Source of the DNA: Nevskiales bacterium
GTDB taxonomy: Bacteria; Pseudomonadota; Gammaproteobacteria; Nevskiales; Nevskiaceae
Assembly (NCBI GenBank): GCA_022616655.1
Contig: JAKEEJ010000138.1
Coordinates: 1 to 9,853, forward strand
Length of the DNA stretch: 9,853 nucleotides
Direction: 5' to 3'
Part shown: positions 1 through 7,522 of the stretch, piece by piece
Layout of the letters: every line of letters starts with the position of its first letter
Position numbering within the stretch: the first letter of the stretch is position 1
The notes under the pieces: model-generated
What the model was told of the DNA's origin: nothing
The model's input: the letters and a program-made list of their open reading frames with translations, nothing else
Database searches by the model: none
Made by a program: the position numbers and the translations under genes

Positions 1-606
1 GGATTCAGCAAAGCCCTGCTCAAGGACTACGCCGGCAGTCTGGACGCTCAGGGGCGGCACTATCTCGAACGGATGCGCGCGGGCTCCCAGCGCATGGCCC
101 ACCTGATTGACGATCTTCTGACGCTTTCACGTATTACGCGCGCGCCCCTGCACCGTGAACGCGTGGATCTGGGCGGGCTGGCGCACAAAATTCTGGCCGA
201 GCTGGCCGAACGGTCGGTGGACCGCAAGGTCGACGCGCGGGTGGCGGACCCTCTTGCGGTCCAGGCCGATCCGCGACTGCTCCGGGTGATGCTGGACAAT
301 CTTCTCGGCAATGCCTGGAAGTTCACCTCGAAACAGCCGGCGGCAGGGATTGAGGTCGGCCAGGAGGAGCGTGAAGGGGAAACGGTCTTCTTTGTCCGGG
401 ACAACGGCGCGGGTTTCGACATGCAGTACGCCCAGAAACTGTTTACCCCGTTTCAACGCCTCCATTCCGACGCGCAATTCGAAGGCACCGGCGTCGGGCT
501 TGCGACGGTGCGTCGCATCGTCACGCGCCACGGAGGCAGAATCTGGGCCGAAGCACAGCCCGACCGTGGCGCGACATTCTTTTTTACCCTCGGAAAGCCG
601 CCATGA
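1..606 (+). CDS. Sensor histidine kinase, C-terminal part (5' end outside window)
   Basis: The reading frame is open from base 1, so the window shows only the last 201 residues. Visible residues 1-47 are the second half of a HisKA dimerisation domain, with the GFSKALLKDY start and an LIDDLLTLSRI helix; the phosphorylated His should lie about a dozen residues upstream of base 1. Residues about 80-198 form a HATPase_c domain with an N box (DNLLGNAWKF from residue 99), G1 box (DNGAGF from 134), a lid with LFTPFQRLH, and G2 box (GTGVGLATV, 162-170). This subtype is common in bacteriophytochromes and PAS-type kinases, and its next-door Rcp1-like regulator fits that. The sensor region is not visible, so the stimulus is unknown. 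The stop overlaps the next start (ATGA, 603-606), which implies translational coupling. The kinase is expected to autophosphorylate and pass phosphate to the regulators encoded downstream. Confidence 0.93.
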   Translation, partial: GFSKALLKDYAGSLDAQGRHYLERMRAGSQRMAHLIDDLLTLSRITRAPLHRERVDLGGLAHKILAELAERSVDRKVDARVADPLAVQADPRLLRVMLDNLLGNAWKFTSKQPAAGIEVGQEEREGETVFFVRDNGAGFDMQYAQKLFTPFQRLHSDAQFEGTGVGLATVRRIVTRHGGRIWAEAQPDRGATFFFTLGKPP

Positions 607-1052
607 AAGCGGCGCAGACCCTTCTTCTTGTGGAGGACAACGACGACGACGCCGAGCTGACCACCATGGCCTTCCGGGACGCGAACATCACCAATCCCAT
701 CGTTCGCGTCGGCGATGGCGCAGAAGCGCTGGATTATCTCTTTGCCCGTGGGAAATACGCCACGCGGAATGTCACCGACCTGCCGGCCGTGGTGCTGCTG
801 GACCTGAAGCTCCCGCGACTCAACGGTCATGAGGTGCTGGCGGCGCTGCGCGCCGATGCGCGTACGCGGCACCTGCCCGTCGTTATTCTGACCTCCTCCA
901 CCGAGGACCGGGACCGGTTGAGGGCTTACAACGAGAAGGTCAACAGCTATATCCAGAAGCCGGTGGACTACGACCGGTTCGTGACGGCCGCGCGCCAGCT
1001 CGGTCTTTACTGGATGGTGTTGAATGTTCCGCCGCCGGAAAAACGGCCGTGA
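603..1052 (+). CDS. Single-domain response regulator, Rcp1-like (CheY fold)
   Basis: This 149-residue protein is a stand-alone receiver with no output domain. It carries the full phosphorylation site: the acidic pocket LLVEDNDDD (residues 8-16), phospho-acceptor Asp67 in LLDLKLPRLNG, Thr96 in VVILTSS, and Lys118 in the QKP motif. The insert GKYATRN after helix 2 and the C-terminal LGLYWMVLNVPPP are typical of Rcp1-type regulators, which partner phytochrome-like kinases. The ATG overlaps the stop of the kinase by 4 nt, and its own TGA overlaps the GTG start of the hybrid kinase. With no effector domain, it probably works as a phosphate shuttle or phosphate sink, or by protein-protein contact. 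Its likely partners are the kinase upstream and the hybrid kinase downstream. That pairing is inferred from gene order. Confidence 0.95.
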   Translation: MKAAQTLLLVEDNDDDAELTTMAFRDANITNPIVRVGDGAEALDYLFARGKYATRNVTDLPAVVLLDLKLPRLNGHEVLAALRADARTRHLPVVILTSSTEDRDRLRAYNEKVNSYIQKPVDYDRFVTAARQLGLYWMVLNVPPPEKRP

Positions 1053-2596
1053 CCGAAGCGCGACGCCTCCGCGCGCTGATCGTCGAAGATTCGCGGGATG
1101 ACGAAGCGCTGCTCATTCTGGAACTGCGTCGTGGCGGTTACGAGGTTGTCCACGAACGCGTGGACACCGAATCCGCGATGAAGGAGGCTCTCGAGCGCGC
1201 CGCCTGGGATGTGGTGCTGTCCGATTACGCAATACCCCAGTTCAGCGCGCCGGACGCGCTGGCGCTGCTCCGGGGCATGGGTTTCGATACTCCGTTCATC
1301 ATCGTTTCGGGGACCGTCGGTGAGGAAGCCGCGGTTACGGCGATGAAGAGTGGGGCCAACGATTACGTGCCCAAGGGCAGCCTCGCCCGCCTGTGTCTCG
1401 CAATCGAGCGCGAGCTGCGCGAAGCGGCGCTGCGCGTCGAGCAGAAGAAAATGCGGGAGCAGCTGCTGATCTCCGACCGCATGGCCTCCATCGGGACGCT
1501 CGCGGCGGGGGTGGCTCATGAAATCAACAATCCGCTGGCGGCGGTGATCGCCAATCTTGAACTCATCGCCAAAGATCTGGAACGGATCGTGGACGAACTC
1601 AAGATCGGCGAGCGCATGCAGGAAGTGCTTGAAGAACTGCACGATGCCCGCGAAAGTGCCGACCGCCTGCGGCACATCGTCCGGGATCTGAAGATCTTTT
1701 CACGCGCCTCGGACGAGGAGCGACCGGGCGCCGTGGACGTGCAGAAAATTCTTGAGTCCACTCTGCGGATCGCGCACAACGAAATCCGGTACCGGGCGCG
1801 CGTGGAGCGGAATTACAGCGCGGTGCCACCCGTCCATGCCACCGAGGCCCGTCTGGGGCAGGTGTTCCTCAATCTGATCGTGAACGCGGCCCAGGCGATT
1901 CCGGAGGGGCAGGCCGAACACAACGTCATTTACATTACGACCGGGCTGGAGGCCTCGGGCCGCGTGGCCGTGGAGGTGCGCGACACCGGATGCGGAATAC
2001 CGGCGGAGAATCTCTCCCGGATTTTCGATCCGTTCTTCACCACCAAACCGGTGGGAGTTGGAACCGGCCTGGGGTTGTCCATCTGTCACCAGATTGTGAG
2101 CGGGTTTGGTGGCGATATTCAGGTGGACAGCCAGACAGGCAAGGGCACGGCCTTCCGTGTCCTGCTCCCTCCCGCACGCGCAGAAGAGGCCGTGAAACGG
2201 CCGGTGGTGAGTGTCGTGCCCGCCGCCCGTCGTGGGCACGTGCTCGTCGTGGACGACGAACCGATGATTGGCAAGGCGGTCGGAAGAATGCTGGGGAATG
2301 AGCACGAGGTGACACTCGCGTTGAATGCCGCCGACGCCCTGCGCCGTATGGTGGCGGGCGAGCGTTTTGACGTCGTCCTGTGTGATCTGATGATGCCGCA
2401 TATGACGGGCATGGAACTGCACGCCGAGCTGCTCCGGATCGCGCCCGATCAGGCGGCCCGGATGGTGTTTCTGACCGGCGGAGCGTTTACCCTGGCTGCG
2501 CGCACCTTTCTGGACACGGTTCCCAATCAACGGCTGGACAAGCCGTTCGATACGCAGAAACTCCGTGCGCTCATCAACGACCAGATCAAACCGTAA
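1049..2596 (+). CDS. Hybrid histidine kinase, REC-HisKA-HATPase-REC
   Basis: This 515-residue cytoplasmic protein has no signal peptide or membrane segment. Domain 1 (about 7-120) is a receiver with Glu13/Asp14, phospho-acceptor Asp59 (LSDYAIP), Ser87 and Lys109; Lys109 is followed by Gly rather than the usual Pro. A charged coiled-coil linker (120-140) leads to HisKA with the H box [12 protein letters not shown] and phosphorylatable His157. The HATPase domain has Asn275/Asn279 (N box), Asp312 in DTGCGI (G1), and GTGLGL at 338-343 (G2). Domain 4 (about 391-515) is a second receiver with the DDE pocket, Asp446 ([11 protein letters not shown]), Thr in FLTGG, and Lys498 in DKPF. The protein can therefore accept phosphate at its N-terminal receiver and relay it internally. 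The start is GTG at 1049, overlapping the previous stop (GTGA); no ATG lies nearer the first receiver strand. Its partners are inferred from the operon. Confidence 0.95.
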   Translation: MTEARRLRALIVEDSRDDEALLILELRRGGYEVVHERVDTESAMKEALERAAWDVVLSDYAIPQFSAPDALALLRGMGFDTPFIIVSGTVGEEAAVTAMKSGANDYVPKGSLARLCLAIERELREAALRVEQKKMREQLLISDRMASIGTLAAGVAHEINNPLAAVIANLELIAKDLERIVDELKIGERMQEVLEELHDARESADRLRHIVRDLKIFSRASDEERPGAVDVQKILESTLRIAHNEIRYRARVERNYSAVPPVHATEARLGQVFLNLIVNAAQAIPEGQAEHNVIYITTGLEASGRVAVEVRDTGCGIPAENLSRIFDPFFTTKPVGVGTGLGLSICHQIVSGFGGDIQVDSQTGKGTAFRVLLPPARAEEAVKRPVVSVVPAARRGHVLVVDDEPMIGKAVGRMLGNEHEVTLALNAADALRRMVAGERFDVVLCDLMMPHMTGMELHAELLRIAPDQAARMVFLTGGAFTLAARTFLDTVPNQRLDKPFDTQKLRALINDQIKP

Positions 2597-3776
2597 TCCC
2601 GATAGGGAGGCGCCCCCAACAGGATCGGGGGGCTCCGGAGCACGCGTACTGATGGCGGACGACGAGCCGGCGTTGCTGCGTGCCTATGCCCGCCTGCTGC
2701 GGCAGGCCGGTTACACCGTCGAGGAGGCCGTGGATGGAAACAGGGCGGCCCAGCTCGTCGCCGAGTCGGATTTCGATGCGATTGTGAGCGACATTGACAT
2801 GCCGGGCGTCAATGGCGTTGAACTGCTGCGGCGGGTGCGGGGCCGCAACCTGGACGTGCCCGTGGTCCTGATCACCGGTCAGCCGGCCGTGGACACGGCC
2901 GTCCGGGCCGTCGAGTACGGCGCTCTGCGTTACCTCATAAAGCCCGTGGACGAAAAAGTTCTGGTGAGCAGCGTGGGCCGGGCGGTACGACTTCATCGAA
3001 TGGCCAGGCTCAAGCGCCAGGCCCTGAGTCTCCGTGGCAAAGGTGCCGAACAGCCAGGTGATCTCGTGGGGCTTGAGGCGAGCCTGAACCGCGCCCTGCA
3101 GTCGCTGTGGATGGCCTACCAGCCCGTGGTGTCCTGGACGGGGAAATCGTTATTTGGCTTTGAAGCCCTGCTGCGCAGCTCCGAGCCTGCCTTGCCGGAC
3201 CCCGGCGCCGTTCTGGCGGCCGCGGAAAGGCTGGGCCGCCTGGAAGAGCTGGGAAGGTGCATCCGCGCGAACGTGGCGTCCGTCGTCGCCAGGGCCCCTG
3301 CCGGGTGCGTATTCGTGAATCTTCACATCCGCGACCTGCTCGACAGTTCCCTCTATGAAGAATCATCGCCACTTACGCGGGTCGCGGAGCGCGTGGTTCT
3401 GGAAATTACGGAACACGCCATGCTCGACGAAGTGAAGGACGTGCGGCAGTGCGTGGCCAGGCTCCGGGCTCTGGGGTTCCGGATTGCCATTGACGACCTG
3501 GGGGCCGGCTATGCGGGACTGACAAGTTTCGCGTACCTGGAGCCGGACGTGGTCAAACTCGATATGTCGCTCGTCCGGAATGTGCACGATCACTCCACCA
3601 AGCGGAAACTGATTGAATCCATGACGACGTTGTGTCGCGAGATGGGCATGCAGGTGGTGGCGGAAGGGGTGGAGGCGCTGGAGGAGCGCGACGCACTGAT
3701 TGAATGCGGCTGCGACCTGCTGCAGGGCCACTTGTTTGCGAAACCAGCCCGGCCATTTCCCGACGTGGACTGGTGA
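2565..3776 (+). CDS. Response regulator with EAL output: c-di-GMP phosphodiesterase
   Basis: REC (about 26-140) is followed by an EAL domain (about 175-395). The receiver site is complete: Asp32/Asp33, phospho-acceptor Asp76 (VSDIDMPG), Thr104 and Lys126 (IKPVDE). The EAL catalytic set is also complete: Glu200 in FEALLR, Asn252, Glu280 in LEITEH, Asp310/Asp311 in IDDLGAGY, Lys331, Glu367 in AEGVE and Gln387 in LLQGH. This predicts hydrolysis of c-di-GMP to pGpG with two bound metals, controlled by phosphorylation. The DLGAGYAGL loop 6 variant is common in REC-EAL proteins. The start is uncertain. The GTG at 2565 overlaps the previous gene by 32 nt and is the only usual start codon that keeps the first receiver strand. 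The ATG at 2652 would remove that strand, and the purine-rich GGGAGG at 2605-2610 has no in-frame start after it. It is the last gene of the signalling operon and the apparent output. Confidence 0.92.
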   Translation: MRSSTTRSNRNPDREAPPTGSGGSGARVLMADDEPALLRAYARLLRQAGYTVEEAVDGNRAAQLVAESDFDAIVSDIDMPGVNGVELLRRVRGRNLDVPVVLITGQPAVDTAVRAVEYGALRYLIKPVDEKVLVSSVGRAVRLHRMARLKRQALSLRGKGAEQPGDLVGLEASLNRALQSLWMAYQPVVSWTGKSLFGFEALLRSSEPALPDPGAVLAAAERLGRLEELGRCIRANVASVVARAPAGCVFVNLHIRDLLDSSLYEESSPLTRVAERVVLEITEHAMLDEVKDVRQCVARLRALGFRIAIDDLGAGYAGLTSFAYLEPDVVKLDMSLVRNVHDHSTKRKLIESMTTLCREMGMQVVAEGVEALEERDALIECGCDLLQGHLFAKPARPFPDVDW

Positions 3777-3866
3777 TGGCGGTTGAAGGGTTGTTGGGGC
3801 GAGTCCAACCGTAATGCCGGTGGAAAAGCCGGAGCCCCCGTGAAGTGCACCGAGGCTTTGAAGGGT
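3777..3866. other. Convergent spacer between REC-EAL and tRNA-Asn, with short repeats
   Basis: This 90-nt spacer has no gene and no clear intrinsic terminator for either strand. It holds an 11-nt direct repeat, TTGAAGGGTTG at 3783-3793 and 3858-3868 (the second copy overlaps the end of the tRNA CCA). It also holds CGAGTCCAAC (3800-3809), an exact inverted copy of part of the tRNA T arm (3878-3887). Confidence 0.6.
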
Positions 3867-3942
<76 letters not shown>

Positions 3943-3963
3943 ACGGAAAACAGCAGGGCGCGA

Positions 3964-3992
3964 ATTGTAGTGGTGCCCCCGGTCGGCCGCAA
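3964..3992 (-). promoter_or_regulatory. Sigma70-type promoter of tRNA-Asn
   Basis: Read on the minus strand, TTGCGG (complement of 3987-3992) and TACAAT (complement of 3964-3969) are separated by exactly 17 bp. The predicted start is near 3957, about 15 nt before the tRNA 5' end. The region after the -10 element is GC-rich (TCGCGCCC), as in stable-RNA promoters under stringent control. The promoter sits entirely between the aminotransferase stop and the tRNA. Confidence 0.7.
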
Positions 3993-4001
3993 TGAATACG
4001 G

Positions 4002-5183
4002 CTATTCGGCCAGAGCCTTGATGCGGGATACGGATTCCTGCAGTACCGCGTCGCTCGTGGCAAAGGACAGACGCAGATGGCCCGGGGTGCCGAAGGCAGA
4101 ACCGGGGACCACCGCCACGCGGGCTTTCCGCAGCAGCACGTCGGTCAGTTCCAGATCGTTCGCGCAGCCCAGGCGCCGGAGGAGACCCTCCACATTCGGG
4201 AACGCATAGAAAGTGCCGTCTCCGGCCAGGCACTTGACGCCCGGAATCTGGTTGAGGCCCGCCACCAGCCGGTCGTGCCGGCCCTTGAAGGCCTTGCACA
4301 TGTCCGTGACACAGGACTGGTCGCCGTTGAGCGCGGCCTCCGCCGCGACCTGGGCGATGGAGTTGGGGTTGGAAGTGGACTGCGACTGGATGTCGGCCAT
4401 GGCCGTGATCAGCGGCGCCGGGCCACAGGCCCAGCCGATGCGCCAGCCGGTCATGGCGTAGGTCTTGGAAACGGCGTGGATGACCACGGTCCGTTCATAC
4501 AGATCCGGGCAGGCATTGATGATGTTACTGAACGGTTCACCGGTCCACAGGATTTTTTCATACATGTCATCCGTGGCGATCAGCACCCGTGGATGTTGGC
4601 GCAAGACCTCGCCGAGAGCGGCCCATTCAGTCCGGGTGTAGGCCATGCCGGAGGGGTTGGACGGACTGTTGAGCCAGATCATGCGCGTGCGCGGCGTGAG
4701 GGCGCGCGCGAGCTGTTCCGGCGTGATTTTGAAGCGCGTGGCGGCCGTGGTTTCAACCATCACCGGGGTGCCGTCCGCCAGCAGCACCATGTCGGGGTAG
4801 CTGACCCAGTAGGGCGCGGGAATAATCGCCTCGTCGCCGGTGTTCAGGAGCGCCTGGCAGAGGTTGTAGCAGGCCTGCTTGCCGCCGTTGGAGGCGAGAA
4901 TCTGGCCGGGTTTGTAGTCCAGACCGTTGTCGCGCTTCATCTTGGCGGCAATGGCCTTTTTGAGACTCGGTGTGCCGCCGACCGCGGTGTACTTGGTGAA
5001 CCCGTCGCGGATGGCCTGCTGCGCGGCCTCCTTGATGTGAGCCGGCGTGTCAAAGTCCGGCTCCCCGGCCCCCAGCGAGAGCACGTCCACGCCTTGCGCT
5101 TTGAGTTCCGCCGCCCTGGCGGTGACGGCCAGGGTGGGAGAGGGCTTGATGCGGCCCACACGGGCCGACAGGGAGAGGTTCAC
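4002..5183 (-). CDS. Pyridoxal-phosphate aminotransferase, aspartate aminotransferase type (class I, subgroup gamma)
   Basis: Cytoplasmic PLP enzyme predicted to move the amino group between aspartate (or a related amino acid) and 2-oxoglutarate. From the GTG at 5183 it is 393 residues, the normal family length, and begins MNLSLSARVGRIKPS, a typical N-terminus. Visible landmarks are GAGEPDFDTP (39-47), GGKQA (100-104), PYWVSYP (124-130), LNSPSNPSG (171-179), cofactor Asp in ATDDMYE (203-209), the PLP Lys240 in HAVSKTYAMTGWRIGW, and a substrate-carboxylate Arg in LRLSFATS (about residue 371). A longer frame to 5258 is open, but it would add 25 unrelated residues, start upstream of the likely promoter (-10 at 5217-5222), and leave 2 bp to uvrB, so the GTG is preferred. 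No clear Shine-Dalgarno precedes it. Substrate specificity (aspartate versus aromatic or other) cannot be fixed from sequence. It is transcribed divergently from uvrB. Confidence 0.92.
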   Translation of the reverse strand: MNLSLSARVGRIKPSPTLAVTARAAELKAQGVDVLSLGAGEPDFDTPAHIKEAAQQAIRDGFTKYTAVGGTPSLKKAIAAKMKRDNGLDYKPGQILASNGGKQACYNLCQALLNTGDEAIIPAPYWVSYPDMVLLADGTPVMVETTAATRFKITPEQLARALTPRTRMIWLNSPSNPSGMAYTRTEWAALGEVLRQHPRVLIATDDMYEKILWTGEPFSNIINACPDLYERTVVIHAVSKTYAMTGWRIGWACGPAPLITAMADIQSQSTSNPNSIAQVAAEAALNGDQSCVTDMCKAFKGRHDRLVAGLNQIPGVKCLAGDGTFYAFPNVEGLLRRLGCANDLELTDVLLRKARVAVVPGSAFGTPGHLRLSFATSDAVLQESVSRIKALAE

Positions 5184-5216
5184 GATGAAGGCTGGCTGCG
5201 CGAAAAACGGCGCGCA

Positions 5217-5246
5217 ATCATACTGGACAACCGGCTGCGGCCCCAA
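5217..5246 (-). promoter_or_regulatory. Candidate promoter of the aminotransferase gene
   Basis: On the minus strand TATGAT (complement of 5217-5222) matches the -10 consensus at 5 of 6 positions. TTGGGG (complement of 5241-5246) lies 18 bp upstream as a weak -35. Transcription would start near 5210, giving a 27-nt leader to the GTG at 5183. This supports that start over the longer open frame. The leader contains GCGCG/CGCGC arms that could pair. Confidence 0.45.
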
Positions 5247-5254
5247 ACTCATCA
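5224..5254 (+). promoter_or_regulatory. Weak candidate promoter of uvrB
   Basis: TGGACA at 5224-5229 matches the -35 consensus at 5 of 6 positions. The sequence 17-19 bp further on (ACTCATCA, 5247-5254) is only a poor -10. If used, the start point would fall at or just before the uvrB ATG, giving a leaderless or near-leaderless mRNA, which would agree with the missing Shine-Dalgarno. It overlaps the divergent aminotransferase promoter. No LexA box is visible. Confidence 0.25.
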
Positions 5255-5260
5255 TCACGC

Positions 5261-7330
5261 ATGGCTGAACCCCACGTGCAAATCAAGTCCGAACGCGTGC
5301 CGCGACAGGCCGCCGGATCGTTTCAACTGAAGGCTGATTGGCCGCCGGCCGGCGACCAGCCGGACGCCATTGAAGCCCTGACCCGCGGTCTGAGGGACGG
5401 GTTGACCCACCAGACTCTGCTGGGCGTGACCGGCTCCGGCAAAACCTACACCATCGCCAACGTGCTGGCGCGCGTACAACGTCCGACGCTGGTCCTGGCT
5501 CCGAACAAAACCCTGGCCGGACAGCTGTACGGCGAATTCAAGGAGTTCTTTCCGAACAACGCCGTGGAGTATTTCGTCTCGTATTACGACTATTACCAGC
5601 CGGAAGCGTACGTGCCGTCCAGCGACACCTACATCGAGAAAGACAGCTCCATCAACGAGCACATCGAGCAGATGCGCCTGTCGGCCACCAAGGCGATTCT
5701 GGAGCGGCGCGACGCCATCATCGTCGCGTCGGTGTCGGCCCTCTACGGTCTCGGCGATCCGGAGCAGTATTTTCAGATGGTGCTGCACCTGGTGAAGGGC
5801 GACCGGATCGGTCAGCGCGATCTGCTCAGGCGCCTGACCGAGATGCAGTACACCCGCAACGATCTCGAATTCCGGCGCGCCGTCTACCGCGTGCGCGGCG
5901 ACGTGACTGACATTCACCCGGCCGAATCCGACGACGAAGCCATCCGGGTGGAGTTGTTCGATGACGCGGTAGAATCGTTGACGCTGTTCGACCCGCTGAC
6001 CGGCGAACTCAAGCGCAAGCTGCCGCGTTACACCCTATTTCCCGCCACCCATTACGTAACGCCGCGCGAAAAAATGCTGGCGATGAAGGAGGCGGTCAAG
6101 GCGGAGCTGCGCGAACGGCTGGAACACTTTCGCAAGAACGGCAAGTTGCTGGAGGCGCAGCGTCTGGAACAGCGCACCCAGTTTGATCTGGAGATGATCC
6201 AGGAAGTCGGTTACTGCTCCGGAATCGAGAATTACTCGCGGTTTCTGTCCGGCCGCGAACCCGGCCGGCCGCCGCCCTGCCTGTTCGACTACCTGCCGCC
6301 CGACGCCCTGCTGGTGATTGACGAAAGTCACGTGACCGTGCCGCAGCTCGGCGCGATGTACAAGGGCGACCGTTCGCGCAAGGAAACACTGGTGAACTAC
6401 GGCTTTCGCCTGCCGTCCGCGCTCGACAATCGGCCGCTGCGGTTTGACGAATTCGAACGCATCGCGCCCCAGATCCTCTTCGTGTCGGCCACGCCCGGTC
6501 CCTACGAGCAGGAAAAATCCGCACAGGTCGTGGAACAGCTGGTGCGTCCCACCGGTCTGGTGGATCCCGGGACGGAGGTGCGCCCGGCTATCAGCCAGGT
6601 GGACGATCTGCTCGGCGAAATCCGCTTGTGTACGGAGAAAAAGGAGCGGGTACTGGTGACCACGCTCACCAAACGCATGGCCGAGGATCTGACCGACTAC
6701 CTGCACGAGAACGGCGTGAAGGTGCGCTACCTGCACTCCGACGTCGAAACGGTGGAGCGCGCCGAGATCCTCCGCGATCTGCGGCTCGGCACCTTTGACG
6801 TGCTGGTGGGCATCAACCTGCTGCGCGAGGGCCTGGATCTGCCGGAGGTCTCGCTGGTGGCGATTCTGGACGCCGACAAGGAAGGCTTTCTGCGCTCGGA
6901 GCGTTCATTGATCCAGACCATCGGCCGCGCGGCGCGGCACCTCAACGGCAGGGCGATTCTGTACGCCGACCGGACGACCGGCTCCATGCAACGGGCGCTG
7001 GCCGAAACCGACCGGCGGCGCGAGAAGCAGAAAAAATACAACCAAACGCACGGCATCACCCCGCGCGGCATCCGCAAAGCCGTGGCCGACGTTCTGCACG
7101 CGGGTTATGAAGAATTGTCCGCCAGTCGCGCCCTCAAGGCGGCGGAAGATGCGGCGAGCTACAGCAGGCTGCCCCCCGAAAAGCTGGCCAGACTCCTGGC
7201 CAAAATGGAAAAAGAGATGTTCGATGCGGCCCGCAATCTGGAATTTGAACAGGCGGCCCGCAAGCGCGATGAAATTCGACGTGTCCGTGAGCAAGGCCTG
7301 AACGCCACCGCAGGCCAAAGACTCGTTTGA
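5261..7330 (+). CDS. uvrB: UvrABC system protein B, excinuclease subunit
   Basis: UvrB is the damage-verifying helicase-like subunit of bacterial nucleotide excision repair. It is loaded by UvrA, inserts a beta-hairpin behind the lesion, and recruits UvrC for incision. The 689-residue frame has Walker A GVTGSGKT (55-62, Lys61), the aromatic beta-hairpin [16 protein letters not shown] (108-123), the DESH Walker B box (354-357), FVSATPG (407-413), motif [10 protein letters not shown] (552-559), and the C-terminal UVR motif with [18 protein letters not shown] (657-674) that contacts UvrC. Length and order match the family. Compared with typical UvrB there are about 16 extra N-terminal residues before [14 protein letters not shown], and no Shine-Dalgarno precedes the ATG, so a slightly later start (a GTG at residue 6 or 13) cannot be ruled out. 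No LexA operator is visible upstream. It is followed by tRNA-Val after 87 nt. Confidence 0.98.
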   Translation: MAEPHVQIKSERVPRQAAGSFQLKADWPPAGDQPDAIEALTRGLRDGLTHQTLLGVTGSGKTYTIANVLARVQRPTLVLAPNKTLAGQLYGEFKEFFPNNAVEYFVSYYDYYQPEAYVPSSDTYIEKDSSINEHIEQMRLSATKAILERRDAIIVASVSALYGLGDPEQYFQMVLHLVKGDRIGQRDLLRRLTEMQYTRNDLEFRRAVYRVRGDVTDIHPAESDDEAIRVELFDDAVESLTLFDPLTGELKRKLPRYTLFPATHYVTPREKMLAMKEAVKAELRERLEHFRKNGKLLEAQRLEQRTQFDLEMIQEVGYCSGIENYSRFLSGREPGRPPPCLFDYLPPDALLVIDESHVTVPQLGAMYKGDRSRKETLVNYGFRLPSALDNRPLRFDEFERIAPQILFVSATPGPYEQEKSAQVVEQLVRPTGLVDPGTEVRPAISQVDDLLGEIRLCTEKKERVLVTTLTKRMAEDLTDYLHENGVKVRYLHSDVETVERAEILRDLRLGTFDVLVGINLLREGLDLPEVSLVAILDADKEGFLRSERSLIQTIGRAARHLNGRAILYADRTTGSMQRALAETDRRREKQKKYNQTHGITPRGIRKAVADVLHAGYEELSASRALKAAEDAASYSRLPPEKLARLLAKMEKEMFDAARNLEFEQAARKRDEIRRVREQGLNATAGQRLV

Positions 7331-7401
7331 GCAAGGCTGCTTTGCAAAGAGAGTGGTCGCTCCGGTATCGTGCACGCGCTGCTCCGGAAACCGGTGTGGT
7401 T

Positions 7402-7407
7402 TATAGT
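7402..7407 (+). promoter_or_regulatory. Candidate -10 element for tRNA-Val
   Basis: TATAGT matches the -10 consensus at 5 of 6 positions. The predicted start (about 7414) lies 4 nt before the tRNA 5' end. The sequence 17 bp upstream (CTGCTC, 7379-7384) is a poor -35. Read-through from uvrB is the alternative source of transcription, since no terminator with a T run is seen between uvrB and the tRNA. Confidence 0.35.
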
Positions 7408-7417
7408 TTCCTCATGC

Positions 7418-7494
7418 AGGCGCGTAGCTCAGCCGGTTAGAGCACCACCTTGACATGGTGGGGGTCGGTGGTTCGAGTCCACTCGCGCCTACCA
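7418..7494 (+). tRNA. tRNA-Val (anticodon GAC)
   Basis: Complete 77-nt tRNA. The acceptor stem AGGCGCG pairs with CGCGCCT, the D arm is AGCTCAGCCGGTTAGAGC, the anticodon stem CCACC/GGTGG encloses loop TTGACAT with anticodon GAC at 7452-7454, the T arm is GGTGG-TTCGAGT-CCACT (its last pair a G-T wobble), the discriminator is A, and CCA is encoded at 7492-7494. It decodes GUC/GUU as valine. The next gene starts only 28 nt after the CCA with no terminator between, so the two are probably on one transcript. Confidence 0.98.
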
Positions 7495-7509
7495 GGCAGC
7501 CGTCACTTC

Positions 7510-7515
7510 GGGAGG
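7510..7515 (+). promoter_or_regulatory. Shine-Dalgarno that fixes the TTG start of the cNMP-EAL gene
   Basis: GGGAGG lies 7 nt before the TTG at 7523, which is ideal spacing. There is no ATG or GTG near the start of the cyclic-nucleotide-binding domain, and a TTG at 7516 directly abuts the site, so 7523 is the best-supported initiator. Confidence 0.75.
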
Positions 7516-7522
7516 TTGGACC

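Noticed and set aside
1700..2530. Minus-strand open frame (276 codons) opposite the hybrid kinase
   Set aside because: It lies wholly inside a gene with kinase and receiver motifs, shows no motif of its own, and has no ribosome binding site or promoter I could see.
5221..5238. TACTGGACAACCGGCTG as a possible LexA box for uvrB
   Set aside because: It has one CTG half-site but no CAG at the required ten-base spacing.
5184..5258. N-terminal extension of the aminotransferase beginning MMMSLGPQP
   Set aside because: The extra 25 residues do not resemble the family N-terminus, would start upstream of the likely promoter, and would leave 2 bp to the divergent uvrB.
4077..5330. Long plus-strand open frame (417 codons) opposite the aminotransferase gene
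   Set aside because: It is the antisense shadow of a clearly conserved PLP enzyme and also overlaps uvrB. Its composition is Arg/Gly/His-rich without any recognisable domain, typical of GC-rich shadow frames.
7340..7349. CTTTGCAAAG palindrome between uvrB and tRNA-Val
   Set aside because: It is a short palindrome with no loop, no following T run and no known operator match. It is probably chance.
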